Assembly (NCBI GenBank): GCA_009746045.1
Contig: RPFO01000225.1
Span: 1,043,090 to 1,107,089, forward strand
DNA: 64,000 nucleotides
Origin: Mesostigma viride
Taxonomy: Eukaryota; Streptophyta; Mesostigmatophyceae; Mesostigmatales; Mesostigmataceae
Direction of reading: 5' to 3'
Shown here: positions 21,297-34,500 of the stretch, piece after piece
Numbering within the stretch: the first letter of the stretch is position 1
Layout: every line of letters starts with the position of its first letter
The notes under the pieces: model-generated
Told to the model about the DNA's origin: nothing
What the model saw: only the letters and a program-made list of their open reading frames with translations
Databases searched by the model: none
Program-made: the position numbers and the translations under genes

Positions 21297-22875
21297 ATTG
21301 CTGGCGGCCAGCTGCCAACTGAGCTCCATTCCGTGATAATATTGCGCACAATGGATGGCTCGATCGGAATGTAACATGCAATTATACGACTCCGCCTTGA
21401 TAATGGCATGTGATGCAGATCCTCCTTAATTATCCGGTATGCAGTCTGGTGCACGGGGAGCTTGATATGCAGGCGCAGAGTGGTACACTGATGGTGAAGG
21501 ACCAGACTGTCATCTACCCGTGCTATCGAATATTGTCAACAAAGAAAACTATTCAGCTATCTATATCCTCTTGAAAGCACTTGTAGTTGATCCCATTCGG
21601 TCACAGGGGCATGACAAACAATAAATCAGCCTCTGTGACCTCACCAAACCGACAAAAAAATGGTCAAGTTGCCGCAACATGCAGGCCTATAGTGCACGTT
21701 CATACTGGGAAGGGTCCAGCCATCTGCACGCCACACCGGCATTGGATTATATTGTACGTGTACAGCCATAGACGCCTCACCGCTGTGCCTAGTCAAAAGC
21801 ACCAGTCTCCAGCGCAAACTTGTTCAGGCACTGCATTCACGGCGCAACAAACACACAACACAAAGATGTCAGACATTTCAAGATGTAAGCTGCGCATGCA
21901 CGGCCCCATTCGGCAGGTAGGGGCAGGCTGCAACTTGCCAGCTGTCGCCTCATCCACAGGCATACAACATGCTTGTACTGCGCTCAATCCTCAAAGCGCC
22001 GGCAGGGGACCACTAGCAGACCAGTCAGAATTTGGATGTGAGTCTTGTCCTAATAGCGTTTTTCGCACAAGGTGTGCACCAGCTTGTGGGTAGTGGCTGC
22101 CCCTAGTTTTCTGGTGAGGCAATCAAGTGCGGCCATGCAAGACTGTATGAACCTGATGCCCTGCACGCGCCTGCTTGTGCCCAGATCTTGCGGCTACCAC
22201 CCCCCTGATATGATGTAGTTGGCCGTGTGCTTCTAGCACCGGCAATGCGGTCTTCATGCAAGCACCAAGACAACGCGGGAGATATGATACATGATAGCTG
22301 TCCCCATGAGAACCACCCACGAGGAGCAACAGGCTGCGCGGTGTGCCACCCAAGGCATCAAGTGGCTGCATGGTATAATGGGACAGTGGGTTACCATACA
22401 TGCCAACATGCATCAACACAGCCACTGAGACGTCTGTCTACATCAGCAGGCCTCTGGCTGCACCATGACCAAGGCACATAGCCAGCCAACTCATGGATGC
22501 GTTGCAAGACTGGCTTCGTACAGCAAACATTGCCAATCATGCATCATATGCCAATCCACAATCTTCCTTCCATGCTTACGGCCGCGGTTGGCTTCTGGTG
22601 CAAAGCGGCCACACGCGTGACTGCTAACAGCTCCTAGGGACACAGCACCGGGATATGCGACCAGAAACCTGAAACCGGACCACACTGCGCTCCTGAGGCT
22701 CCGTCAGCGACAGCTACCCGTGAATGGGCGTATGGAAGAGTTGCACTCCCACATGCCAAGCCCGATCTATTAAGGAAGGCATTAATTACCTGTGGCGTAA
22801 ACCCCACAGGATGACAATCCTCTATTCTCTGCAGACGTGGTAATGACCACTGCTTTCAAAAAAAGGCAAACATTT
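21297..22875. other. Intergenic region, nothing recognised
   Basis: About 1.6 kb between the TTAA element and the 3' end of the UBZ gene. Several open frames of 60-170 codons exist on both strands but none shows a known motif or a splice pattern I trust. It may include the 3' UTR of the UBZ gene. Confidence 0.4.
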
Positions 22876-25800
22876 CTAAAAATATGAGCTCTGCCACCGC
22901 CGCCCAAGTTCACGAGCACCGTGTGAAGCACCATGAGCACCATGTGCATGCGATCTGCCGGAGCGGGGACTCGGAGCCCTTGGCTTTCCGTGGGTTAAGC
23001 CGATGGAAGCAAGGAGTAGAAAACAACGGATGCACCACCTGCACATCTAGGTACGTTCAAGCAAACCTCCTCCCGCCCGCCTACGCCCACATCCACCCAC
23101 CCGCGCGCACACAATACACATGCCCCACTCACAACATCGATGTGCGCGTTGATGCTTGCATTCGGCATCGCGCAGGAGAGCGACATGCCACACACGGGAC
23201 AGGCCACGGGCCCGTTGTCCCCGCCTGAGGGTTGTGGCGCGTGTTCTGGCGGCGCTGCCGCCTGCTGGGATAGCCAAGACTGGTGGAGCGCTTCCGGCGG
23301 TGGTACGTCGCCCCACCCTGCGATGAGCAGAGAGTGGCCATTGAACGCTCGTGGGGAAAAGAAAGTAAGATGCAGAAGCAGGGTCCCAGGGAAGGCAGGA
23401 GATGCAAATGCGGTGCATAGAGCATCCAGGCCGGGGCGCGTGTGGACACAGCGAGCACACACAGGGCTGGGTGCATGCTCGGCCCTTAACCGTCATATCT
23501 GCCCAACCAAGCAAGGTCGAGGCTGGCTCAACTCGAAAGGGAAGACTTGTCATTCATACCAAAAGCACACAGACTCTAGAAAAGGAGAACCGTCCCCGAA
23601 TGAGCTGACAACGCTGCCGCCATAAAAACTGTACTAACGAAACGCTGGTGGTTCACAAGGGGCTGCAGGCTGCAGGGCACACCCAGGTCCGCACGTACCT
23701 GCCAGGCTGGACGAAGTGCCCGCGGCCACCCCCGCCCCTCCTCCCTCGTCTCTCTCCGTTGCCATTTGTTGGCCGACGTCTCCCATAGCCATCACCGCCT
23801 TCCCTCTGTCGCGATCGAGGTCAGCGGACGCACCCCCTTCCGCCCCCGCACATGTCCGACGCAGGACCCCGCTGTTGTCCTCTCCCTTTGACAGTCGCCG
23901 GGGCATGCTGTACCCATCCGACGCGTCCCCACCCATGGCGGCAGGAGGGGCCAGGTGCATGCCGCCGTCACTGGGTCGGCTGGCGCTGCTGCAGGCCACC
24001 TTCTTCCTTGCAGCTTGCGCACGCTGGCCACTTGCATCCGTAACCCCAATCCCCTCCACCCTATGGGGGGCCTGCACGCCCCCCATACCTGCCCGAGCAT
24101 GGCTATCCCCGGCAACACGGGCGTCACCAGCACCACGGTCACCATGGGCATCGTCCATGGCCAGATCGCGTGTGCCAGAACCCGCCAACTGTCGTGCGCC
24201 GAATGCAACGTGGGGGGGACCAGGATGCGCATCCGCAGCCCCTCGCGCCATCTGTCCGCCTCGCGACTCTGTTTCTGCTTGCAGATGTTGCTCCACCGCT
24301 CGAAGGCCTTCTTCCTGCCCCGCTCCCCCGGAACCACCAACGACAGCGGCGTTAGCCGCGCCCGCCTCCCCCTGTCGCCCCTGAACAGCCTCCACCTCCC
24401 CTGCGCGCGCCTTCTTGCGTGCGCAGCGGCAGCAGATCCCGCGTGGCAGCGAGTGGCACCACCGCGGGGGCCACTCACCGCCCTCCTCCTCCTCTTCCTC
24501 GTATAAATCTTCAAGCTCGCGGTCAGCACTACCGCCCGCTCGCTGGTACACGATGGGACGCTGCCCTCGCCGCCTCTTGCCGGCCACCCACGCCCAACGG
24601 GGGAACCGCAGCGGCTGGACCAGGAGCCCCGCGCCGTCCTCCTCGGCACACCCCGACGCCTCCCCAGCGGCCGCATGCATGACACCCGGTGAGCGCTGGC
24701 GCTTGGCCCTGGGGGGCTCCCCCCAGACCCATCTCTTCTCCCCCCTTCCCCCCCTCCTTGTGGGGGCTCGCCGCGTTCCCAACCGCTCCCTTCCCCCCCC
24801 CCAAGCTCCCACGCGCGCCACCAGGCCTGCCAACGCGCCTCCTCCTCGCCTGTGCGGGCTGTTGGCGTGTGCCAGCAACCAAGGTGATGGCAGCAGCCAA
24901 GGTAATGGCAGCAGTGCGCGCCCACGTCCGCCATGGCCCCCACGTTCCCAGCCAACGCAGTGTCCCGTGGCGCGTCCTGTGCTGCCGCGCGGTCAACCGC
25001 CCGTGATGGCACGCCCAGGCGAGAGCCGTGCGGGGGTGCTTGCGCCACCACCCCCGCAGCAGCGCCAAGCCCCGCGGGCGACATGCCTCCCTCAGGAGCA
25101 ACTTCCCCTGCGCCTGCTGGTGGACTGGGTGGCGGATGTTCCCTTCGTGTGCCCCCACCCGCACCGCATGCGCCGACAGCGCACGCGCACGCATCTATGA
25201 CCCGTGCCGGGCGAAAGGTGCTGGGGTCACGAGGGGGCGATGCCTTGGGCAAGGGAGGAGGTGGGAGAAAAGGGGAGGATGAGGATGTGGAGGGGGCAGA
25301 TGACAGCAGCGGCCAGTACTGGTGCAGGACCTCATCCATGTGGGCCAGCGCGGCGGCAAAAGGGTGGGGTGTGGTGTCGCCGCCCATCTCCTCCCCCCCA
25401 CCCCGGGGTTGGAACGCCGCAGCGCTGGCGGCTTGGGGCATTTGGCTCGGTTCGCTGCCACGCGACCCGCCAAGCTCGTTGCCGTTCCCCGCAACCATTG
25501 GATGGTCATCACCAGTGGGTTGTTTCTCGGTGAGGCAGCCAGTATTAGCGACGATGGCCTCGCAGCTTGTCGGCGCGTCGGCTGCTGCATCGGCTCCTCC
25601 GTCTGCTCCTGTGTCTGCGCGTGTGGCATTACAGTGGACACCCATATTGTCCGCTTCAGCCGGGACGTGTCGGGGGACACCCGTGACCGCCTCACCCATG
25701 GGCCGGCCACCTGCGTGCCGTGGTTCCACCCACAGCTCAGGCGCCCTTCCATCGCCCACGCCATCGTGCATGCTGGCTCCGGCATCGTCGCAGCGGGTCA

Positions 25801-26137
25801 GGCCCGAACCTGCCGGCGGCGCCTTCTTTCGGAGCCGAAGCTTTCCGCCGCGTGTGCTAGCGGCGTCCCTCGCACCTGCGCTGGCGTTGCCGTCCATGGG
25901 AGCCGTACTGCCCCCCCGTCCCGCATCCACCTCGACGCGATTTGCCACGCCGGTCGCACGCTCTCCATTAGCTTCCCCTCGCGGCATTTGTCGGCAGTTG
26001 CCGTCCAAGTGCTCGTTGATGATAGCATCCGGTACCAGGGCACCGCAAACGGGGCATGTCACCAGACGCGACGTTCCCGGTGGCTCTCTCCCTGGCACGC
26101 CCTGTTGCTGGGTGGTCCGATCCCCGACCGCGTCCAT
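22876..26137 (-). CDS. Protein with two UBZ4-type zinc fingers, one near each end
   Basis: Starts at ATG 26137. The first finger is at residues about 25-48: CPVCGALVPDAIINEHLDGN then C, a C-x2-C...H-x4-C array. The 3' exons are clearer: one ends at 23699 (donor GTACGT); the next is 23133-23317 with CPVCGMSLSCAMPNASINAH then IDV; the last is 22876-23046, starting Met-Cys. Joining the last two gives H-I-D-V-M-C, again H-x4-C, so the second finger is completed across a splice. UBZ4 fingers bind ubiquitin in DNA-repair proteins (RAD18, FAN1, SNM1A). No nuclease, RING or polymerase domain was seen. The middle (about 24900-24050) is ambiguous between two frames, one with KKAFERWSNICKQKQSREAD, the other with an EEEEEE run; an unresolved intron or a length error in C-tracts at 24720-24802 could explain this. 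Exact protein not identified. Confidence 0.6.
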
Positions 26138-28517
26138 GGCTGCGAGGAGCTACATCGGCGACACCTCTCGCATGGAAACAAAGCATCCTTACAATGCTAA
26201 CGCTAAAAGGCTTACTTTCAACTTGTTAAGAGGAAGTCGCACAGAAGACTACCATCTGGGGTGCATTTGCGCTTGGACAGTTATTCAGACAGGGTCTTAC
26301 GTACACGTTGTCCAAGCGCTCTATTGTGGCCGCCGTTCATACCAGCATGGCAGAGATTACCGAAAAGAAACACAAAGTCCCTTAGTTTAGCAGACGTCTT
26401 TGAGTTTCCGGCTACTGCAGTAGCTTATGTGCAATGTATTCTGAAAGCAGAGGCCGCCCCCATTTCGCCTTCACTAGTTCAGTTGCAGCAATCGAGGACT
26501 ACAACGGTGCGTAGAATTTTGGCACATTTTGCTGCGCCTGCTGATAATCTTTAAATACAACAATAGAACAGTTTTCGATTGGATGTCGGGCTACGTAATT
26601 TAGCTCACGCTTCGCAGGGGCGCCATAGTGCTATGTACGTGGTTTATTGCTAGTGTACAGCAGGCTGAAGCCAATTCAAGTCTCATTTCTTACAAGTCGC
26701 GGGAATCCATTTCCCGGGAAAGCGTGCTTCGCGTGTTCGCCACGTGGCAGTCCATTGCGGTGCATTTTACACAAGGACTCATCAAGTCCGGTCGCACGTC
26801 AGTCACGTCTGTTTACATGAGGAAATTGCTTCGTTACGTTGAGACAGTTGAGTGCATGAGGCTGTTTAGTCTTATTACGGTCATGTCTTCAACCGATTCT
26901 AAAAAGCTGACCAGAATAGGCGTACATAATGGACCTGATAGCGAATAACCAAAACACGGGCAGTGACGAGGGCGGGGAAGCGGTTTTCGTTCCGGACGGT
27001 ATTCGTTCACTGCCTAATCACTTTGGTGATTAGGCCACCATCATGACGTGCTCAGCCGTTAGGTGTCACTTAAATCCAATACTACGCATAGTTTCAGTTG
27101 TGATCTATGTCATGGCAGGGTTTCGGCATGCCACGTTTGGCATTGGTTTTCACCGTCACAATAAAGCGATTTATGGCTAAATACAACCTATGACCGGCGT
27201 CCGGCAGATGGACGCTGCCGGTCATGGCGGGATGTCTCGAGGCTGGGCCCTAGTTTAAGTTGAGAGAACCTCGGATCAGCATTTCGTTATAGCCAGCACG
27301 AACTGCGCCACTAGGTCATGCGTTCGATTTTTGTCCCAGCCACGGTTATTTTCATGATGTCTACCAACTGTGCAAAATGAGAAATGAATGGGCGCCTGCG
27401 TTAGGCCGCGCACCCGCCGAAAGCGTCAGCCCGCCTTTGTACCGAGGTGAATGACCGGCTCTGCGATTTCGACCATCCATGGGTCGACGGAGTTGAAAGT
27501 ACCATTCACGAAATCTACAATTGGTGGCTTTGGGGGGTCAAGTTTGGTTGCATGTGATAATAGCATCACCTTGAACGTGTGGCCTGAGCACCTGAGGTTT
27601 TTCATTTTCAGGCCTTCCCTGATTGTGTTGTAATAGAATGCACATTTGTCTCATTGATATTCATATAGCTCCTGCAGTACTGTGGCATGTACGCGACAGA
27701 CTAATTGTACATGTAGGGTCAGTATGATGCACGCCCACGAGAGCAGCTAGCATGGATCTAGCTATCAAACTTATGTTTTATACCGGTGAAGTTTGAGTTA
27801 TCTTAGTTACCAAGCTTTCCGTATGTTAGGCCTGTAATCACCAAACGTCGCGAAAATAAACGCAACACTTGATATTGCCACCGAGTAACCCCAACAAATC
27901 ATTGCCAGCCACGCTCAATTTTCTTCAATCTTGTCTTTGGCTAGGAGATACTGCCTGGAACTCGCAAAACACCGCAGGCCGCACTTGGAACGGTGTGGCA
28001 ACCTCCTGCAACTCCCATTGAGGACAGGTATGCAACCACGATATGTTTAACGGAATGTTAGCATGCTACCATATTTCTAGTAGCGAGGTAGTCAGCAGAG
28101 GCCCACACACACCATACAGATATGGGTCCGCACAATGTTCAGTCATGGGCTTCAACACTACATGGCTACAGCATGGACTTGCTGCAGATGGATGGGGCAG
28201 AAATGTTCCCCCCTCAGACATGGCATCTGTAGAAGACAAGCATACTACGCATGCTCCATGTAGTAGTTCGAGAAAGTTCCTGCCATCACCACGAAGAAAA
28301 GAAGCAAAACATAGTGGTTTTCAACAGCGTGCCTTGCTCCTACTGGGGAATCGCGCCACATCAGCGGACAACCGTAGTACAAGCCCTCTGTACTAATACA
28401 AAGGCATGACGCCAAGCTACAAAAGCCACTTTGGGGGCAGCCAGCTTCAAACACAAACACTCGAATGCGGAATATGGCTGCCCTAACCCCTGCCCAGGCG
28501 CGACGGGAAGCCCAGGT
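26138..28517. other. Intergenic region between UBZ gene and amide hydrolase
   Basis: About 2.4 kb holding the promoter side of the UBZ gene (near 26138) and the 3' flank of the amide hydrolase (near 28517). Frames such as 26628-26948 plus have no recognised motif. No repeat family from elsewhere in the window was seen here. Confidence 0.4.
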
Positions 28518-31500
28518 TTACTCTCCGGGCTGACCACGGACCTCCACCGCAGCTGCCAGCCGGAACAGGAGGTCCTCCCCCCAGGGGCGCCCGATGATTT
28601 GGAGGCCAATGGGCAGGCCCCGCTCGTCGACCCCAACCTGAAGCCCCACAGGGGGTGGGGGAAGCACATGCCGTGGGAGGTACCAGGTGCTACACATGAG
28701 AAGATCGGAAGAAAAGAAGCTCATGCTTACAAACAAGAGAATGACAGATGCGGGTGCAACCGCGCACGCCCCATTGCCGCACACAAAAGGGCACCAGGCT
28801 GATGAACCGCCCTAGCACCAATGCCCTGAAGGAGGACCTTTGCAATCTTTCGCCTAAAAGTGCGTCGCTTGCAAAGGTGGATCCAAGCGCCAGAGACCCC
28901 CGAGCAAAAACCATCAAGAGCTGAAGGTCAGTTTGCAATAGAATAGCCTGAAAGCACATGGTGAGTATGCTCTTCGCCTGTTAGACAACGCTTCCTGGTA
29001 ATGGTAAAGGTTCCCCTATTTCCTGAGTACCACAAACAGGTCCACCATACGCATACGTGCTGTGCCCCACTATGGCGCCGCCCCCCCCCACCTTGTATAC
29101 CGCCCATTTCCTCTACACCCCCCGATCAACGCATGCAGCAATGCCGTCCGACAAAAAAGTACGCATCAACACCGCGCCCTCACCGGCACGGTGATGGCTG
29201 GCAGGCCGACAAAGTTGGCGTTGAGTGTGAACTTCATGAGGTTGTCTGCGGCCAGGAGGCGTGGGGTTGGGGGTAGATGGCCAGCAGCAAGTCAGGGAGA
29301 TGCCACGCAGCTCCATCATCTAAGGATGATAGAGGGTCTTATCCTAGGACACCAATCCTCCATATGATATGCAAATGGGCAATGACCATTCTACAAGCAA
29401 TACCAACACCATGAGAGGAGAGAAAGCTCTAACCGGGGGTTGATGTCATGAACCGCAGGAGTGGCTAAACCACTAGCAGAAATACACCGGAAATAATGTT
29501 GGCCAGACAGGAATGGACCAGGCACGTCTGCAAGAATCACCTGACAAGCCTTAGAAAAGTAACAAGCACATCACCCAGGCAGGCTATGAGTGGCTGCTAC
29601 AGCGCACACTCCATGTTAGCTACACAAAGCTCTGTGACTACAACATGCTGCCCCAACTCCCTTTCTGCAAGAACAGGGCTCCCAGAAAGCCCCTCCCCAT
29701 TCCAAGGCAAAACAAACGCACGGCCACGCTGTGTGCGACCTGGTGTGTTCTAGCTGTCAGCTGCCAATGCCCGCATGCTTGCTGACTGCCGCCACCTGCT
29801 CCCCAGGGATCAAGACAAAATGCCCGCGTGAATGACGACGGACCTGCCAGCGTGAGATCCGATTCGCCCGAGAGCAGACCGTCCGCTTTCACCGGCGGTG
29901 CCGTCACCCTGGCAGGTGGGCGGCGGGGGAATTTGGCACAGGGTAGGGACACCCAGGCAGGCATGGTGGATGCCACACGTAAGGGCAGGGCCAGGGGCGG
30001 TCACAACACCAGGCATGCCAGAGAATTTTAAGCCGTGGAAGGGAGCTGTGATGGGGACTGGCCGCGGCAACCTGTCTATAGAAGACAGCTGTCTATAGAA
30101 GACAGCTGTGCCAGACTGGGACAGAACCCGAGGAGTGGGAGCGTTTCGAGAATGTGATGGGCTGAGGCCTGCCTATGTTGTTCGTTGAAAAGGGGGAAAG
30201 GAGCAACGGTTTCAACGCATTTAATGTGGCGGTGGCCGGCGACCAGGCGTCCAACACCAGCATGGCAAAAGTGCCCGTAGCGGATGCGCACGATGGGCCA
30301 TGCTCCCACATCGCAGCCCTATCGCAACTGCAGTGGTGGGGCGTGTTCTGCCCCCCATAGCCCCGTTGGCCTGATGCGACCCGCTCATCCGGCATGCAAT
30401 AATCATCGACATAATCCCGCACACAACCAGGGCAGGACCCCGGCGCCTGCACCGACATGATGACGAGGATCTATGCAGCTGCACGCGTCCGGCACGACAA
30501 TGACTGCCACGAGGTGCTGGCCATCCAGCACAAGGCGCTGGCGCGGGGGGATACCTCCGCCGTCCACAGCAACAGGCAACACTGCTTTCCTCCATTCCCA
30601 CCCACCCCGTCTCTGCTTCCATCCCTGCTCATGCCGCAAGCTGCATGCCCCTGCTCACGCCACGGGCCCAGTTTCTCGCATGCCCAGTAGCACGTTCCCA
30701 CGCTCACCATGGGGTGGGCGCGGGTGTGCTTGCACTCACCCGGTGGTGGGCACCACAAGGACATCCGCCAGAGCCAGTGCGCGCATGTGGAACTCGATGG
30801 CACGCGTCCTTGGGGGGGGGGGGGGGGGGAGAGGACAAGGGGACACAAAAGGGGGGGAGAGGACAAGGGGACACAAAAGTGGAGGAGAGGACAAGGGGCG
30901 ACAAAGGGGGGGAGAGAACATGGGTGGGAAAAAAACTGACAATGGGTATAAGTCTATGAGGGGATGAAAATATAGGGCTTGGGTCAAGTAACTAAGGGGG
31001 ATTGGGGGATTTCGGTCAGGTGACAGGGGCATTTAATGACCACCTCCGCATCCGAACCACCTCCCCATGCCCACGCATGCCCATGAGATATGCATCTGCA
31101 AGGCAAGTGGATGCCCGGCACGGCCCACCACCACCACCACCACTCCACCCCCACCCCACCCCCACCCCCCCACCCTCACCTGCTCCACCGCCAACCTTAA
31201 CTTTACACAACTAATGCCCCCACCGCCCGTTCCCAGGCACACATGCTGCCATCCGGTCGTCAGACAACGCATGCACACATTACATGACCCCAGTCATGTC
31301 CAAAGATGCAAACCAAAACATTGTGCCTGGAATGACGGCTCCATTGGAACCCGACCCATCGCGCAGCCATGGGAGGGAGGTTGCCTATCGGAGGTAGAGC
31401 CCACCACAACGACCACACGCATGGAGAAGTCCGTGGTCTCTCCCCAGGCCGACGCGGAACACCCGCTTGCACGTGCCCGTCCGGCCATTGGACAAAATTT

Positions 31501-34500
31501 CCCAACCCGCAGGTGACCCCACGCGCCCGCACCCCAATCTGTTTCGAGAAAAATACCCCGTTTCAAGCTGGCTATGTTCGAGCAAGAGCTCAGACAACTG
31601 CACGTGTGTGTATGCATGTCCACGCCCACTTTATGCGCACACAAGCAAGCACGTGTGTGTATGAGTGTGTGCGCCTACTTGATGCGCTGGCTGAGCAGGT
31701 AGTCGCACGCGGAGAAGGCCCGGGCGATCGTCAGGTGCACCCGCGTGTCCATGGCCATCCGACGCAGCGAGCTGCAGGCACCCACCGCCGCACACACACA
31801 AGGCACGCATGCACACAAGCCACACACGCACAGCCACGCACTGAGGCAGCAGCAGCGTTAGGTGCATCGTGCAGTGTCGCATGAAAATGTGGCGCGTGGC
31901 ATGCGGGTTGTGGTCTGCAGCGGGCAGGTGGGGGGGCCCCGTGCGGCTAGTCAGCTGGGCACCGCTGCAATGCTCCAACACGCTGCCCCAACAACAACGA
32001 CCGAAGAACAATGTTGTGGCAATCACCTCAACCACCACCACCACCCGTGGTTGACACAACAACACCACCCTTCAGCAATCCCATGCCACCATACGCCGTG
32101 CCTCATGCGCGTGCGTCCCCCTCATCTGCCAGGGTGATTGCCACAATGATGCCGAGGAGGTGGTCCGCTGGGACAAGCAAGACAAGGGGGCCAGGCCTCC
32201 AGTCCGCACCGCGGCAGTAACAGATACCAGCAACAACCCTCATCACCACTGCTGGCTCACCCAGCATGCCACCAAACAGCCCTCTCAGTCAGCACCCCAC
32301 GGAACCGCCCACTCCCACAGCTCGCGTACCCAGCCTTCACACCCTGCACGCCACCGAACCACATGATCCTCTCACTCGCCGCCCCACCAGGTCTACGGCC
32401 CACACAGCGCGCCAAGGCACGCATAACGAATCCATGCGCATGGCTCACCCCACTCACACTCGACGCGCTACCGCGTTTGTTACTTAGCACGATTTGGCAT
32501 CCCACCACCACCGCGGGAGGATCCACTCACTCGGCGCGCCACGTCCCGTCCATGGACTGGGAGACCTCGGACGCGAGCGTGCACATGTGCGCCACGCGCA
32601 GCTCCTCCAGCTCAGGGATCTTCACGTCTACCACCTGGCGGGGGGGGGGGGGGGGGGGGGTTAGCGTTGCGGGGGGGGGGGGAGGGGGGTTAGCGTGGCG
32701 GGGGGGGAGGGGGTTAGCGTTGCGGGGGGGGGGGGGGGGGGGGGGTTAGCGTGGCGGGGGGCGGGCACTGGCATGGGTCAAGTGCATGGGGGGCGCACGA
32801 AAAGAAGAAGGTTCTCTGGAGTAGCAGCTCGGCAGCATGCCTGCAGCTGGGCAGGCAGAGTGTCGGGAGCCATACCCCTGAGCAGGCTGCGGGGTGAAAG
32901 CCCAACCAGGCTGCGCCGCACAGACGGGAGTTTTGACAACGGCTATTTACAAGTACGCGACGACACGCCCATGCAGAAAAAACGTGTGGACCAAGGGAGG
33001 AGGAATGTTCTATGCAGGCTGCATACAAGCACGAACCGTGCATGCGAACCAACATCTGTGTTCTAAACAAAGGCAGGCGGAGAGCATGTGCAGGGGCCGA
33101 CAAACAGGCACGGCAGGTACAGGCAATGCTGTTTACGAGAATATCATCAACCACAATAGCGACACAGGTAGCAGCTGTAAAGAATAGTCATACATGAGTT
33201 GAGGTGCAGGGGCTCTGGGCTGTCCAAATGACCCCTGCGACCGCTGCATGGGCTGAATGAGACCACCCACCCACCCACCCACCCACCCACCCACCCACCC
33301 ACCCACCCACCCACCCACCCACCCACCCACCCACCCACCCACCCACCCACCCACCCACCCACCCACCCACCCACCCACCCACCCACCCACCCACCCACCC
33401 ACCCACCCACCCACCCACCCACCCACCCACCCACCCACCCACCCACCCACCCACCCACCCACCCACCCACCCACCCACCCACCCACCCACCCACCCACCC
33501 ACCCACCCACCCACCCACCCACCCACCCACCCACCCACCCACCCACCCACCCACCCACCCACCCACCCACCCACCCACCCACCCACCCACCCACCCACCC
33601 TGAAGCGGCCATCCTCCACCCTCCTCGCTCCTCCCCCTTGTGCCCTCTTTCCCTCGGGCCCTCACCCTCCTTGGTGCAGAAATACGCCACCCGTTATGCT
33701 TCCCCTCCCCTTCCCCCCCACCCCACTCCACCCCTTGTGCCCCAAGCCCCCCCTCTCCCCCTCAGCCCCCACCGACCTCGGTGCGGTACTCTCGATGCAG
33801 GTCGTCCAGCACGCGCTGGCACACCTGCACCACGCTCTCGTCCGCGTCGTCAAACCACTGCGAGGGCACAGGGGGGCAGACCGCCGCATGCGTGGATACA
33901 AGGGGAGGAGGCCGCGCGGCATCACAGGGGGGCGTGCAGCATAACATTGGGGCAGGAGGCATGGGGTCCATCACGGTGCAGACGACAACATATGCACAAA
34001 GATCCGCAAGGTGGGCCGTGGCTTCTCACCAAGGCCGATCAGGCGGTCCCTTTTACCTGTACGGGGAGGTAGGATGCCTCATCCACGCGTCATAGTCGTC
34101 TCAAGTGCAGGCACCCAGCCCATCCATTGCCACCTGCGCGCCCATGATGGGCTGAGCTGGGCCATAAGCCGGCACCCGGCACCACCCACGGACTGCTTTG
34201 AAGCGCCCACCGACCATCCTGTGGGCTGAGAGTTGATTGGGAGTCTTGGGAGGAGCGTGTAAATCTGCGAGCAGCATGGCATGGCAGAGCCTGTGCGGGG
34301 CAAGCAGCACATCTGTCGGCTGATGTGTGGACGCGTGGAGGGCAACGACCGTGTCGGCGCCACTCCTCTCACTGCCGCCGTACTCATTCTGGCTGCGCGC
34401 TCAAATGCTGCTGTAAACTCTTCACCGCACCAAAGCCATCTGGCTTGGGCTACCCCATCCCATGGGGCAGTGCATATCACCCCAGTGCGACCATGCTGCA

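Noticed and set aside
21587-22093. 168-codon plus-strand frame
   Set aside because: No recognisable motif, no splice partners, composition like the surrounding spacer.
23716-26390. Long Pro/Ala-rich plus-strand frames (up to 485 codons)
   Set aside because: GC-rich antisense shadows of the UBZ gene; no motif, whereas the minus strand carries two zinc fingers and matching splice sites.
33133-34072. Trp-Val-Gly-Gly and Pro-Pro-Thr-His repeat proteins
   Set aside because: Translations of the CCCA microsatellite; no start context or flanking domain.
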